From positions 1 through 9,184 of the forward strand of contig CATJWA010000132.1 of assembly GCA_949744025.1 (NCBI GenBank): 9,184 nucleotides of DNA, given 5' to 3'. Every line of letters begins with the position of its first letter. The stretch's first letter is position 1. Shown here piece after piece: positions 1 to 7,271 of the stretch. This DNA is from an uncultured Eubacteriales bacterium (GTDB taxonomy: Bacteria; Bacillota; Clostridia; Oscillospirales; Oscillospiraceae). Under the pieces are notes generated by a model that worked only from the letters and a program-made list of their open reading frames with translations, was not told the origin of the DNA and did not search any database. The position numbers and the translations under genes are program-made.

Positions 1-2772
1 ATAGATCTTGAAATTCCGCGTGACAAGCTTGTGGTAATGACAGGTCTGTCAGGCAGCGGAAAGTCCAGTCTTGCCTTTGACACTATTTATGCAGAGGGCA
101 AGCGCCGCTATGTCGAGAGCCTGTCATCCTACGCGCGGCAGTTCTTGGGGCAAATGGAGAAACCGGATTTGGATTATATCGACGGTCTGTCGCCTGCGAT
201 ATCTATTGACCAGAAAACCACAAGCCGCAATCCACGCTCCACCGTGGGCACGGTGACGGAGATTTACGACTATCTGCGCCTTTTATGGGCAAGGGTTGGC
301 ATACCGCACTGCCCAGTTTGCGGCAAAGAGATAAAGCAACAGACTATTGACCAGATAGTTGACCAAGTACTTGCTCTGCCGGAACGAACGAAAATACAGA
401 TAATGGCCCCTGTTATAAGGGCGCGCAAAGGAGAATATGCCAAGGTGTTCGAGGATGCGCGGAAATCCGGATATGTACGGGTGCGTGTTGACGGAAGCAT
501 GTATGACCTTGGCGAAGAAATAAAGCTGGACAAAAACAAAAAACACAATATCGAGGTTGTAGTGGACCGCCTTGTTATGAAGCCCGACATAAACCGCCGG
601 CTGACCGACTCAATAGAGACCGCATCTGCGCTGTCCGGCGGTCTTGTACTTGTGAGCCTGAGTGACGAGGACAGGGATCTCCTGTTTTCCCAGAACTACG
701 CCTGCGAGGACTGCGGAGTTTCCATTGAGGAGCTTACGCCGCGTATGTTTTCCTTTAACAACCCTTACGGCGCATGTCCGAGCTGCACGGGGTTGGGTAT
801 GCAGCTTCACGTTGACCCTGCCCTCATTATTCCAAACCCTGAGTTATCAATAATGGATGGGGGCATAGCGGCATACGGCTGGGGCAATGTGCGGGATAAT
901 TCGATAAGCAAAATGTATTTTGACGCACTGGCAAAAAAATACGACTTCAAGCTTACGACGCCGATAAAGAAACTGCCAAAGAATATAGTTGACATAATAC
1001 TATACGGTACAAAGGGCGAAAAGCTCAAGCTCAGCTATGAGCGGGCCTCGGGACACGGCACGCTCATGCAGAGCTTTGAGGGGGTGGCAAACAACCTTGA
1101 GCGCCGATACCGCGAAACCCAAAGCGGCGGCGCGCGCGAGGAACTTGAGCAGTGCATGAGCGAGACTCCGTGTGCCGAGTGTCACGGCAAGCGTCTGAAA
1201 AAGGAGGCGCTGGCGGTGACGGTGGGGAATATGGGAATCTCGGATTTTACGCAGATGTCGATTGCCGAGGAGCTGGAGTTTATAGACTCGCTCAGGCTCG
1301 ACGCGCGACAGGAGATGATTGCCAGCCAGATACTGCGTGAAATACGCTCCCGCCTTAAATTTTTGCAGAGTGTGGGCTTAGGATATCTGACGCTGGCACG
1401 CGCCTCGGCCACGCTTTCCGGAGGCGAGAGCCAGAGAATACGTCTGGCAACGCAGATAGGCTCCAGCCTTATGGGAGTGCTGTATATTCTCGATGAGCCG
1501 TCGATTGGACTGCACCAGCGCGATAACGAAAAGCTCATAGCCACGCTCAAACAGCTTCGTGACCTTGGAAATACTCTGATAGTTGTCGAGCATGACGAGG
1601 ACACAATGCGCGCGGCAGACTATGTTGTGGACATCGGTCCCGGCGCGGGAGTTCATGGCGGCGAGGTAGTTGCCTGCGGTTCGGTGGAGGATATATGTGC
1701 GTGTGAGAGGTCTGTGACGGGGCAGTATCTGAGCGGACGAAAAAGGATACCTGTGCCGGAGCGGAGGCGGACAGGTAACGGAAACTTTCTGAAGATACGC
1801 GGCGCAAGGGAAAACAACCTTAAAAATGTCAGCGTGGAAATACCGCTGGGTGTAATGACCTGCGTCACCGGCGTATCAGGCAGCGGAAAGTCCAGTCTAA
1901 TAAATGAGGTACTGTACAAAACCCTCGCCTCCCGCCTCAACCGCGCAAAGATGCACCCAGGACAGTGCGACGCGGTGGAGGGGCTGGAGCATTTGGACAA
2001 GGTTATTGCCATAGACCAGAGTCCCATAGGCCGCACGCCTCGCTCCAATCCCGCGACCTACACAGGTGTGTTCAACGATATACGCGAGCTCTTTGGCAGC
2101 ACGCAGGACGCGAAAATACGCGGCTACAATGCGGGACGCTTTTCGTTCAATGTGCGCGGCGGCCGCTGCGAGGCCTGCGGCGGCGACGGGCTTGTGAAGA
2201 TAGAGATGCACTTTTTGGCCGACATCTATGTTCCCTGTGAGGTATGCCACGGCAAACGCTATAACCGCGAGACGCTTGAGGTGCTTTACAAGGGAAAAAA
2301 TATTTCCGACGTGCTGGACATGACGGTGGAGGAAAGCCTTGAGTATTTTGAAAACCTGCCTAAGATACGAAACCGTTTGCAAACCCTGTACGACGTGGGG
2401 TTGGGATACGTTAAGCTCGGCCAGTCGTCAACCACGTTGTCCGGAGGCGAGGCGCAGCGAGTGAAACTGGCCACGGAGCTTTCAAAGCGCAGCACAGGAC
2501 GGACGGTATATGTGCTCGACGAGCCGACGACGGGCTTGCATGTGGCCGATGTACACCGGCTTATAGATGTGCTGGGTAAGCTGACAGACGCGGGTAATAC
2601 GGTTATCGTAATTGAGCACAACCTTGACGTGATAAAATGTGCCGATTATATCATTGACCTCGGTCCAGAGGGCGGAGATATGGGCGGCGAGGTGATTTTT
2701 ACCGGCACGCCCGAGGAATGCGCCCGCTGTGAGGACAGTGCTACAGGACAGTTTTTGAAAAAGCTGTTGTGA
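1..2772 (+). CDS. uvrA: UvrABC excinuclease subunit A, 5'-truncated by window edge
   Basis: UvrA is the damage-recognising ABC-type ATPase of nucleotide excision repair; as a dimer it loads UvrB onto lesions in the cytoplasm. The window holds 923 codons to TGA at 2770-2772. The reading frame is open from base 1 and starts inside the conserved IPRDKL stretch, so about 18-20 N-terminal residues lie outside; the GTG at 31 is not the start. Numbering from base 1: Walker A GLSGSGKS with K21; a four-Cys zinc module C235/C238...C259/C262 around the RMFSFNNPYGACPSC region; ABC signature LSGGESQR near 472-479 followed by ILDEPSIGLHQRD; second Walker A GVSGSGKS with K630; second zinc module C723/C726...C746/C749; second signature LSGGEAQR near 813-820 and VLDEPTTGLH. 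Every expected domain is present and intact. The gene is followed, after 75 bases without an evident terminator, by a small membrane protein gene. Confidence 0.98.
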   Translation: MDLEIPRDKLVVMTGLSGSGKSSLAFDTIYAEGKRRYVESLSSYARQFLGQMEKPDLDYIDGLSPAISIDQKTTSRNPRSTVGTVTEIYDYLRLLWARVGIPHCPVCGKEIKQQTIDQIVDQVLALPERTKIQIMAPVIRARKGEYAKVFEDARKSGYVRVRVDGSMYDLGEEIKLDKNKKHNIEVVVDRLVMKPDINRRLTDSIETASALSGGLVLVSLSDEDRDLLFSQNYACEDCGVSIEELTPRMFSFNNPYGACPSCTGLGMQLHVDPALIIPNPELSIMDGGIAAYGWGNVRDNSISKMYFDALAKKYDFKLTTPIKKLPKNIVDIILYGTKGEKLKLSYERASGHGTLMQSFEGVANNLERRYRETQSGGAREELEQCMSETPCAECHGKRLKKEALAVTVGNMGISDFTQMSIAEELEFIDSLRLDARQEMIASQILREIRSRLKFLQSVGLGYLTLARASATLSGGESQRIRLATQIGSSLMGVLYILDEPSIGLHQRDNEKLIATLKQLRDLGNTLIVVEHDEDTMRAADYVVDIGPGAGVHGGEVVACGSVEDICACERSVTGQYLSGRKRIPVPERRRTGNGNFLKIRGARENNLKNVSVEIPLGVMTCVTGVSGSGKSSLINEVLYKTLASRLNRAKMHPGQCDAVEGLEHLDKVIAIDQSPIGRTPRSNPATYTGVFNDIRELFGSTQDAKIRGYNAGRFSFNVRGGRCEACGGDGLVKIEMHFLADIYVPCEVCHGKRYNRETLEVLYKGKNISDVLDMTVEESLEYFENLPKIRNRLQTLYDVGLGYVKLGQSSTTLSGGEAQRVKLATELSKRSTGRTVYVLDEPTTGLHVADVHRLIDVLGKLTDAGNTVIVIEHNLDVIKCADYIIDLGPEGGDMGGEVIFTGTPEECARCEDSATGQFLKKLL

Positions 2773-2847
2773 AAAGGGCTCAAAAACACAGCAAACTTTG
2801 AACCGGCGGACTCCTGTGCTCATAGAATGGGCTGAGGAGGTCGTTAT

Positions 2848-3147
2848 ATGCTTTTAAGGATACTTTTCGCCTTCGCCGCCGCTGCTGTTCTGATGCTTCT
2901 GCTGTGGCTGCTTCGCGGCGTTATGCTCACGCCGGTGCGCCTGGGAATAAATGAGCACCTGTCCGTTGTGCTTACGGTCAGCGGCGCAGCGCCGGAGCTG
3001 GAAAACACGGTTGAAGCTCTGCTGTGGCTTAATCACAACGGTACGCTGCGCGCGCAGCTTTTTGTCAGGGACGCGGGGATGGATTCCGACACCAGACAGG
3101 CCGCAGAGCTCTTGGAGCGTCGCGGTGTTGTTAAGCTTATTGTTTAG
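2848..3147 (+). CDS. Small single-pass membrane protein of unknown function
   Basis: This 99-residue protein starts at ATG 2848, with GAGGAGG at 2834-2840 seven bases upstream, so translation is well supported. Residues about 3-28 are a long run of hydrophobic residues (LLRILFAFAAAAVLMLLLWLL), a single membrane anchor or uncleaved signal; no signal-peptidase or lipobox motif stands out. The remaining ~70 residues look soluble: a strand (SVVLTVSG), a helix (PELENTVEALLWL), a strand (AQLFVRD) and a helix (DTRQAAELLERRG), ending in VVKLIV. That strand-helix-strand order with VRDAGMDSDT resembles the first part of a GT-A glycosyltransferase fold, but the protein is much too short to be an enzyme and I do not claim homology. 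It sits between uvrA and recD2, and its stop lies 19 bases before recD2, so it is probably co-transcribed with the repair genes. The function is unknown. Confidence 0.82.
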   Translation: MLLRILFAFAAAAVLMLLLWLLRGVMLTPVRLGINEHLSVVLTVSGAAPELENTVEALLWLNHNGTLRAQLFVRDAGMDSDTRQAAELLERRGVVKLIV

Positions 3148-3166
3148 ATAAAGTGAAGGATTAGAG

Positions 3167-5374
3167 ATGACAGAAAACGAACTGACCGAGTTGTCCGGCA
3201 CCGTATGCGCCATAATATATGCCAACGAGGAGAACGGTTACACTGTGCTGCGCGTGGAAACCGGAGACGGCGAGACAGTGACGGCTACGGGCTGTCTGCC
3301 CTTCGCCGCACCTGGTGAGCAGATAACGATGCACGGCGCATGGACGCGTCACCCAAACCACGGTGAGCAGTTCCGCGCAGATTATGCCCAGCGAAGTATG
3401 CCCGTCGGCGCACAGGCGATATATGAGTACCTGTCCAGCCGTGTTATTAAGGGCATAGGGCCTGCTACGGCCTCGGTTATAGTAAGCCAGTTCGGGGATG
3501 CCTCGCTCGAGGTTATAGAAAACGAGCCTGAGCGAATTGCGGAGCTGCGCGGCATAGGCCGGAAAAAGGCGTTGGAGATAAGTCAGGCGCTCAGACGTCA
3601 GACCGGCCTGCGCAGGCTTATGGAGTATTTGGGAGCGCACGGGCTTAAGATGCAGTACGCCATGCGTCTGTACCGCTTCTACGGCGAACAGGCGCGCGAC
3701 GTGCTCAATGAAAATCCGTATGTAATATGTATGCCGCACATAGGCGGGGAGTTTTCCGAGGCTGATGCTCTGGCGCTGGACCTCGGCTTTGAGGGCGACA
3801 GCGCGCAGCGCATAGCCGCGGCAATAGTCTTTGAACTGGAGCACAACTCCGGCAACGGCCATGTCTTTATTCCCAAGGAAAAGCTGCTTCCCGTAACTGC
3901 GCAGCTTATAGATGTTGACCTTGAGGCCGTCGAGGAGGGCTTTGAGGTGCTCACCGATGCGGGGGATGTAGTCTGCCAGAGTGTTGCCGGCTGTCAGGCC
4001 TGCTATCTTCAGGCGCTGTATGAGGCAGAAGCCTACACAGCACAGAGGATAGCCGGCATGGCTTCATTCAGAGAGCATGGACAGGCTGACCTTGAGAGGA
4101 TAATTGAAGGAGTTGAAAGAGAGCAGGGAATACATTATGCGCCGATGCAGAGAAAAACTCTGGACATGGCGGCAAAAAACCGTATAATGGTCATAACCGG
4201 AGGTCCGGGTACAGGAAAAACCACTACAGTACGCGCGATAATCGCGATGTTTGAGCATATGGGCCTGAAAGTACAGCTTGCCGCGCCCACGGGACGCGCT
4301 GCAAAACGCATGAGTGAGCTTACCGGCCGTGAGGCATCTACTATCCACCGGCTGCTTGAGGCCGGATATGCTCCCGATGGTTTTGAGCTCGTTTTTCGGC
4401 GCAATGAGGACGAGCCGCTCAAATGCGACGCACTGATATTGGACGAGTGCTCCATGGTTGACATAACATTGATGAAGGCTCTTTTGGCGGCCCTGCCGCG
4501 CGAGTGCCGGCTTGTGATGGTGGGCGATGCAGACCAGCTTCCAAGCGTGGGGCCGGGAAACGTTTTTCTGGATATACTGCGCAGCAATGTGGTGCCGACA
4601 GTGCGTTTGACAGAGATTTTCCGTCAGACTGCGGACAGCCGAATTGTACGCAACGCGCATATGATAAACGCGGGCGAGCATCCGAACATTGCCGAGAATA
4701 AGGGCGACTTTTTCTTTATGCGCCGATTAAACCAGGACGCGTCGGTGGAACTGATAACCCAGCTATGCTCAAAGCGCCTGCCGGAGAACATGAAGATAAT
4801 GCCCCAGGACATACAGGTGCTCACACCGACGAAAAGGGGCGCCTGCGGCACCTACAATCTCAATTCCAGCCTTCAGCGGGTGCTCAATCCGCCGGCGGAA
4901 GGAAAAAATGAGAAAAGATTTGGAGAATTTGTCTTTCGCGAGGGAGACAGAGTGATGCAAATCCGTAACGACTATGATATAATATGGGTGTCGTCGGACA
5001 ACGCGGCTAAGGGAACCGGCGTTTTCAACGGCGATATCGGCTACATAAGCGCGATAGACATGGCAAAGGAAATGCTGATAGTCGACTATGACGGCCGCCT
5101 GGCAAGCTATGGCTTTGAGATGCTCCACGAGCTGGAGCACGCCTGGGCCATGACGGTACACAAATCACAGGGCAGCGAATATAAGGCCGTTATACTCTGT
5201 CTCAACGGCGGTCCCCAGCCACTGCTCCACAGGGGTGTGCTGTACACCGCCGTGACGCGCGCCAGGGAGCTGCTTATAATCGTGGGCGACGAGCACGCGG
5301 TCTGGCAGATGACGGACAATTACAAGCAGACACGGCGCTACAGCGGCCTGCGCGCAAGACTTGCGGGAAACTGA
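3167..5374 (+). CDS. recD2: RecD2-type ATP-dependent DNA helicase (RecD/TraA family, SF1B)
   Basis: This 735-residue protein has the length of RecD2, the stand-alone 5'-3' helicase found in bacteria, as in Deinococcus and Bacillus (YrrC), where it acts in recombination and replication-fork repair without RecBC. The start is ATG 3167, with GAAGGA at 3155-3160. The N-terminal part holds an OB-like segment and two helix-hairpin-helix motifs (KGIGPATA near 95-102 and LRGIGRKKA near 127-135), the RecD2 hallmark. The helicase core follows: Walker A GGPGTGKT (345-352, K351), motif Ia APTGRAAKRM, Walker B ILDECSM with D426/E427, motif III GDADQLPSVGPG (453-464), a LTEIFRQ motif IV stretch, and C-terminal VHKSQGSEY (664-672) and YTAVTRAR (693-700). 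All catalytic motifs are intact. comF begins 36 bases downstream, suggesting one operon. Confidence 0.97.
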   Translation: MTENELTELSGTVCAIIYANEENGYTVLRVETGDGETVTATGCLPFAAPGEQITMHGAWTRHPNHGEQFRADYAQRSMPVGAQAIYEYLSSRVIKGIGPATASVIVSQFGDASLEVIENEPERIAELRGIGRKKALEISQALRRQTGLRRLMEYLGAHGLKMQYAMRLYRFYGEQARDVLNENPYVICMPHIGGEFSEADALALDLGFEGDSAQRIAAAIVFELEHNSGNGHVFIPKEKLLPVTAQLIDVDLEAVEEGFEVLTDAGDVVCQSVAGCQACYLQALYEAEAYTAQRIAGMASFREHGQADLERIIEGVEREQGIHYAPMQRKTLDMAAKNRIMVITGGPGTGKTTTVRAIIAMFEHMGLKVQLAAPTGRAAKRMSELTGREASTIHRLLEAGYAPDGFELVFRRNEDEPLKCDALILDECSMVDITLMKALLAALPRECRLVMVGDADQLPSVGPGNVFLDILRSNVVPTVRLTEIFRQTADSRIVRNAHMINAGEHPNIAENKGDFFFMRRLNQDASVELITQLCSKRLPENMKIMPQDIQVLTPTKRGACGTYNLNSSLQRVLNPPAEGKNEKRFGEFVFREGDRVMQIRNDYDIIWVSSDNAAKGTGVFNGDIGYISAIDMAKEMLIVDYDGRLASYGFEMLHELEHAWAMTVHKSQGSEYKAVILCLNGGPQPLLHRGVLYTAVTRARELLIIVGDEHAVWQMTDNYKQTRRYSGLRARLAGN

Positions 5375-5410
5375 CGGGGAACCGGATAAAGAGATTATGG
5401 AGGCTGTGTC

Positions 5411-6064
5411 ATGGGATTTTTGACTGGATTGCTGGACCTGCTCTACCCGCCGCGCTGTATATTTTGCAGGACGCTTTTGAAAAAGGGAGAACGTGCCGTG
5501 TGCGGCAAATGCAGGAACGAGCTGCCTTATACGCAAAACGGAGGAGCCCAGTCGGGAGATTTTTTCTCTGTTTGCGTGGCGCCGATGTACTATGAGGGCG
5601 CGGTGCGTGAATCTATACTGCGCTATAAATTTAAGGAAGCCACCGGATATGCAAAGACCTATGGCGAGCTTGTGGCAGGGTGTATAAGGGACAATCTTAA
5701 CGGGCGCTATGACCTCATTTCCTGGGTTCCACTAAGCAGCAGGAGATATAAGGAGCGCGGCTATGACCAGGCGATGCTGCTTGCGCTTGCCGCAGCTTTA
5801 GAATTGGGAGACGTTGCGGTATCCACGCTGGAAAAACACCGCGATGTGGCCAGGCAATCGAGCATGGGCAGTGCGGAGAAGCGAAAGGCAAATATCTCCG
5901 GCGTATATCACGTGACCGACCCCGAGCTGATAGATAGCAAGCGAATACTGCTTATTGACGATATAGTGACTACGGGCTCCACGCTGTCTGAGTGCGCACG
6001 TGTTTTACTGGAAAGCGGGGCAAGGGAGGTCCTTTGTGCGGCGATTGCGCGCTCTCGGGATTAA
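5411..6064 (+). CDS. comF: ComF family protein (phosphoribosyltransferase-like, competence-associated)
   Basis: This is a 217-residue ComF-family protein. Members are required for or associated with uptake of transforming DNA, probably on the cytoplasmic side, and carry a type I phosphoribosyltransferase fold whose substrate is not settled. The start is ATG 5411, with TGGAGG at 5398-5403 seven bases upstream. An N-terminal four-cysteine zinc-binding knuckle is visible (C16, C19, C31, C34). The middle contains the family stretch PLSSRRYKERGYDQA, followed by RQSSMGSAEKRKAN. The PRPP-binding loop is LLIDDIVTTGST near residues 180-191, with the two aspartates D183/D184 intact. Length and motif order match ordinary family members. 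The partner helicase ComFA is not in the window; instead the gene follows recD2 and precedes an mreB homologue 82 bases downstream. Confidence 0.93.
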   Translation: MGFLTGLLDLLYPPRCIFCRTLLKKGERAVCGKCRNELPYTQNGGAQSGDFFSVCVAPMYYEGAVRESILRYKFKEATGYAKTYGELVAGCIRDNLNGRYDLISWVPLSSRRYKERGYDQAMLLALAAALELGDVAVSTLEKHRDVARQSSMGSAEKRKANISGVYHVTDPELIDSKRILLIDDIVTTGSTLSECARVLLESGAREVLCAAIARSRD

Positions 6065-6146
6065 TATTTCGCTTTTATGTCCATAATGGTTTCAGAGGCG
6101 GTGAAAAGCTTGTTCCGCCGCGCAGATTTCTTGTGAGGTGAATTAA

Positions 6147-7175
6147 ATGCTCTTTTTTGAGAGAGATATTGCCATAGATTTGGGTACTGCCAAAACGCTT
6201 GTATATGTGCGCGGCAAGGGCGTGGCTGTGCGCGAGCCGACCGTTGTGGCTGTGGAAAAAAGCAGCGGTAAGCTGCTCAAGTCTGGAGAGGACGCGCAGA
6301 AAATGCTGGGCCGTACGCCAGCTAACGTCATAGCAATACATCCCATTCTGGCAGGGGTGATATCCGACTATGACATGACTGTGCGCATGCTTCAGGAGCT
6401 TATCTCCCGAGTGACCTCCTTCAGCTTCTTCAAGCCGCGCGTTATCGTGTGCGTACCCAGCAGTATCACCGGAGTTGAGGAGCGCGCGATAATTGATGCC
6501 ACGATTGAGGCGGGAGCAAGAAAGGTTTATCTTTTGGAAACTGCCGTGGCCACCTCAACCGGCGCGGGAATTGATATTTCCAAGCCGGATGGGCATCTGG
6601 TGATAGACATTGGCGGAGGAACCACGGAAATTGCGGTTGTATCCCTTGGCGGGGTTGTGGAGTGCGAGTCTATAAAGACCGCGGGCAGCGCCTTTGACGA
6701 GGCTATAGTCAAATACATAAGGCGCAAGCATAACGTCCTTATAGGCATGAGAACCGCCGAGGAGCTCAAAACCACTATCGGCTGTGTGTTCCCACGCAGC
6801 GATGCGGGGTATCAGGAGGTCAAGGGCCGTTGTTTGGTTACAGGTCTGCCGAAAGCGGTGCAGGTTAATTCCAACGACATGATAGAGGCTCTTGAGGAAC
6901 CGGCGGAAATACTTCTTGAGACTCTGCATATGGTGCTTGAGCGCACGCCTCCGGAGCTGGTGGCGGATATATCGGTAAACGGCATAGTCATGTCCGGAGG
7001 AGGAAGTATGCTCTGGGGCTTGGACAAGCTTGTGGCCAGCCGTACAGGGATAGAGGCAGTTGTAGTGGACGACCCGCTTGCCTGCGCGGCCTACGGCGCA
7101 GGCAAGATGCTCAGAGAGCTGAACAACATGCAGGACGGCATGATAAATTTAGCAAGAAGAAAGCAGATGAAGTAA
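6147..7175 (+). CDS. mreB: MreB/Mbl-family bacterial actin homologue, diverged active site
   Basis: This 342-residue protein belongs to the MreB/Mbl family, ATP-binding actin-like proteins that form membrane-attached filaments and steer cell-wall synthesis in rods. The start is ATG 6147, with GAGGTGA at 6135-6141. Visible motifs: phosphate-1 DLGTAKTL (11-18), KMLGRTPAN, VIVCVPSSITGVEERA (99-114), phosphate-2 DIGGGTTE (154-161), RTAEELK (202-208), LERTPPELVADI, and adenosine motif VMSGGGSML (281-289). The loop SFSFFKP (91-97) matches the hydrophobic membrane-insertion loop. Three normally conserved positions differ: the N of DLGTAN is K16, the glutamate before proline in the catalytic EP-MAAAIG motif is T132 (followed by A133 for Pro), and the E of IGERTAE is M201. 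No mreC or mreD follows; the gene ends at a terminator. It is therefore likely a paralogue rather than the main MreB, and ATP hydrolysis may be altered. Family assignment is sure, the exact role is not. Confidence 0.93.
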   Translation: MLFFERDIAIDLGTAKTLVYVRGKGVAVREPTVVAVEKSSGKLLKSGEDAQKMLGRTPANVIAIHPILAGVISDYDMTVRMLQELISRVTSFSFFKPRVIVCVPSSITGVEERAIIDATIEAGARKVYLLETAVATSTGAGIDISKPDGHLVIDIGGGTTEIAVVSLGGVVECESIKTAGSAFDEAIVKYIRRKHNVLIGMRTAEELKTTIGCVFPRSDAGYQEVKGRCLVTGLPKAVQVNSNDMIEALEEPAEILLETLHMVLERTPPELVADISVNGIVMSGGGSMLWGLDKLVASRTGIEAVVVDDPLACAAYGAGKMLRELNNMQDGMINLARRKQMK

Positions 7176-7220
7176 GTCAAAAAAGTGGCCATGTCATTTT
7201 TGAGGGCAGGCTTTTTTGAC
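7176..7220 (+). repeat. 10-bp inverted repeat just after the mreB stop
   Basis: The arms GTCAAAAAAG (7176-7185) and CTTTTTTGAC (7211-7220) are perfect complements, separated by 25 bases. GCC at 7188-7190 and GGC at 7205-7207 could add three inner pairs. The arm ends in six T's, so it could serve as a weak + strand terminator for mreB, but the GC core is poor. The stronger terminator follows directly. Confidence 0.45.
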
Positions 7221-7226
7221 ATCCTG

Positions 7227-7266
7227 CAAAGCAAAACGCACCGTATACACGGTGCGTTTTGCTTTG
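7227..7266. terminator. Bidirectional intrinsic terminator between convergent genes
   Basis: A perfect 18-bp stem (7227-7244 pairing with 7249-7266) encloses the four-base loop ATAC. The inner part (ACGCACCGT and its complement) is GC-rich; the outer part reads TTTTGCTTTG leaving the hairpin on either strand. It lies 51 bases after the mreB stop and 5 bases beyond the MFS stop (7272-7274, - strand), so it can end both convergent transcripts. The U-tract is interrupted and lies within the stem, so efficiency may differ by direction. Confidence 0.85.
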
Positions 7267-7271
7267 GGATA

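Noticed and set aside
3161..3862. Long 233-codon open frame on the - strand
   Set aside because: It lies wholly antisense to recD2, whose domains are all intact; it has no ribosome site and reads as low-complexity shadow protein.
4064..4681. 205-codon open frame on the - strand
   Set aside because: It is a shadow of the recD2 helicase core, with no recognisable motif or ribosome site.
6082..6087. CATAAT as a -10 element for a separate mreB promoter
   Set aside because: No acceptable -35 is found 16-18 bases upstream and it lacks a properly spaced extended -10 TG.
6097..6119. GGCGG / CCGCC inverted repeat between comF and mreB
   Set aside because: It is only five base pairs with a 13-base loop and no T-run follows, so it does not support a terminator.
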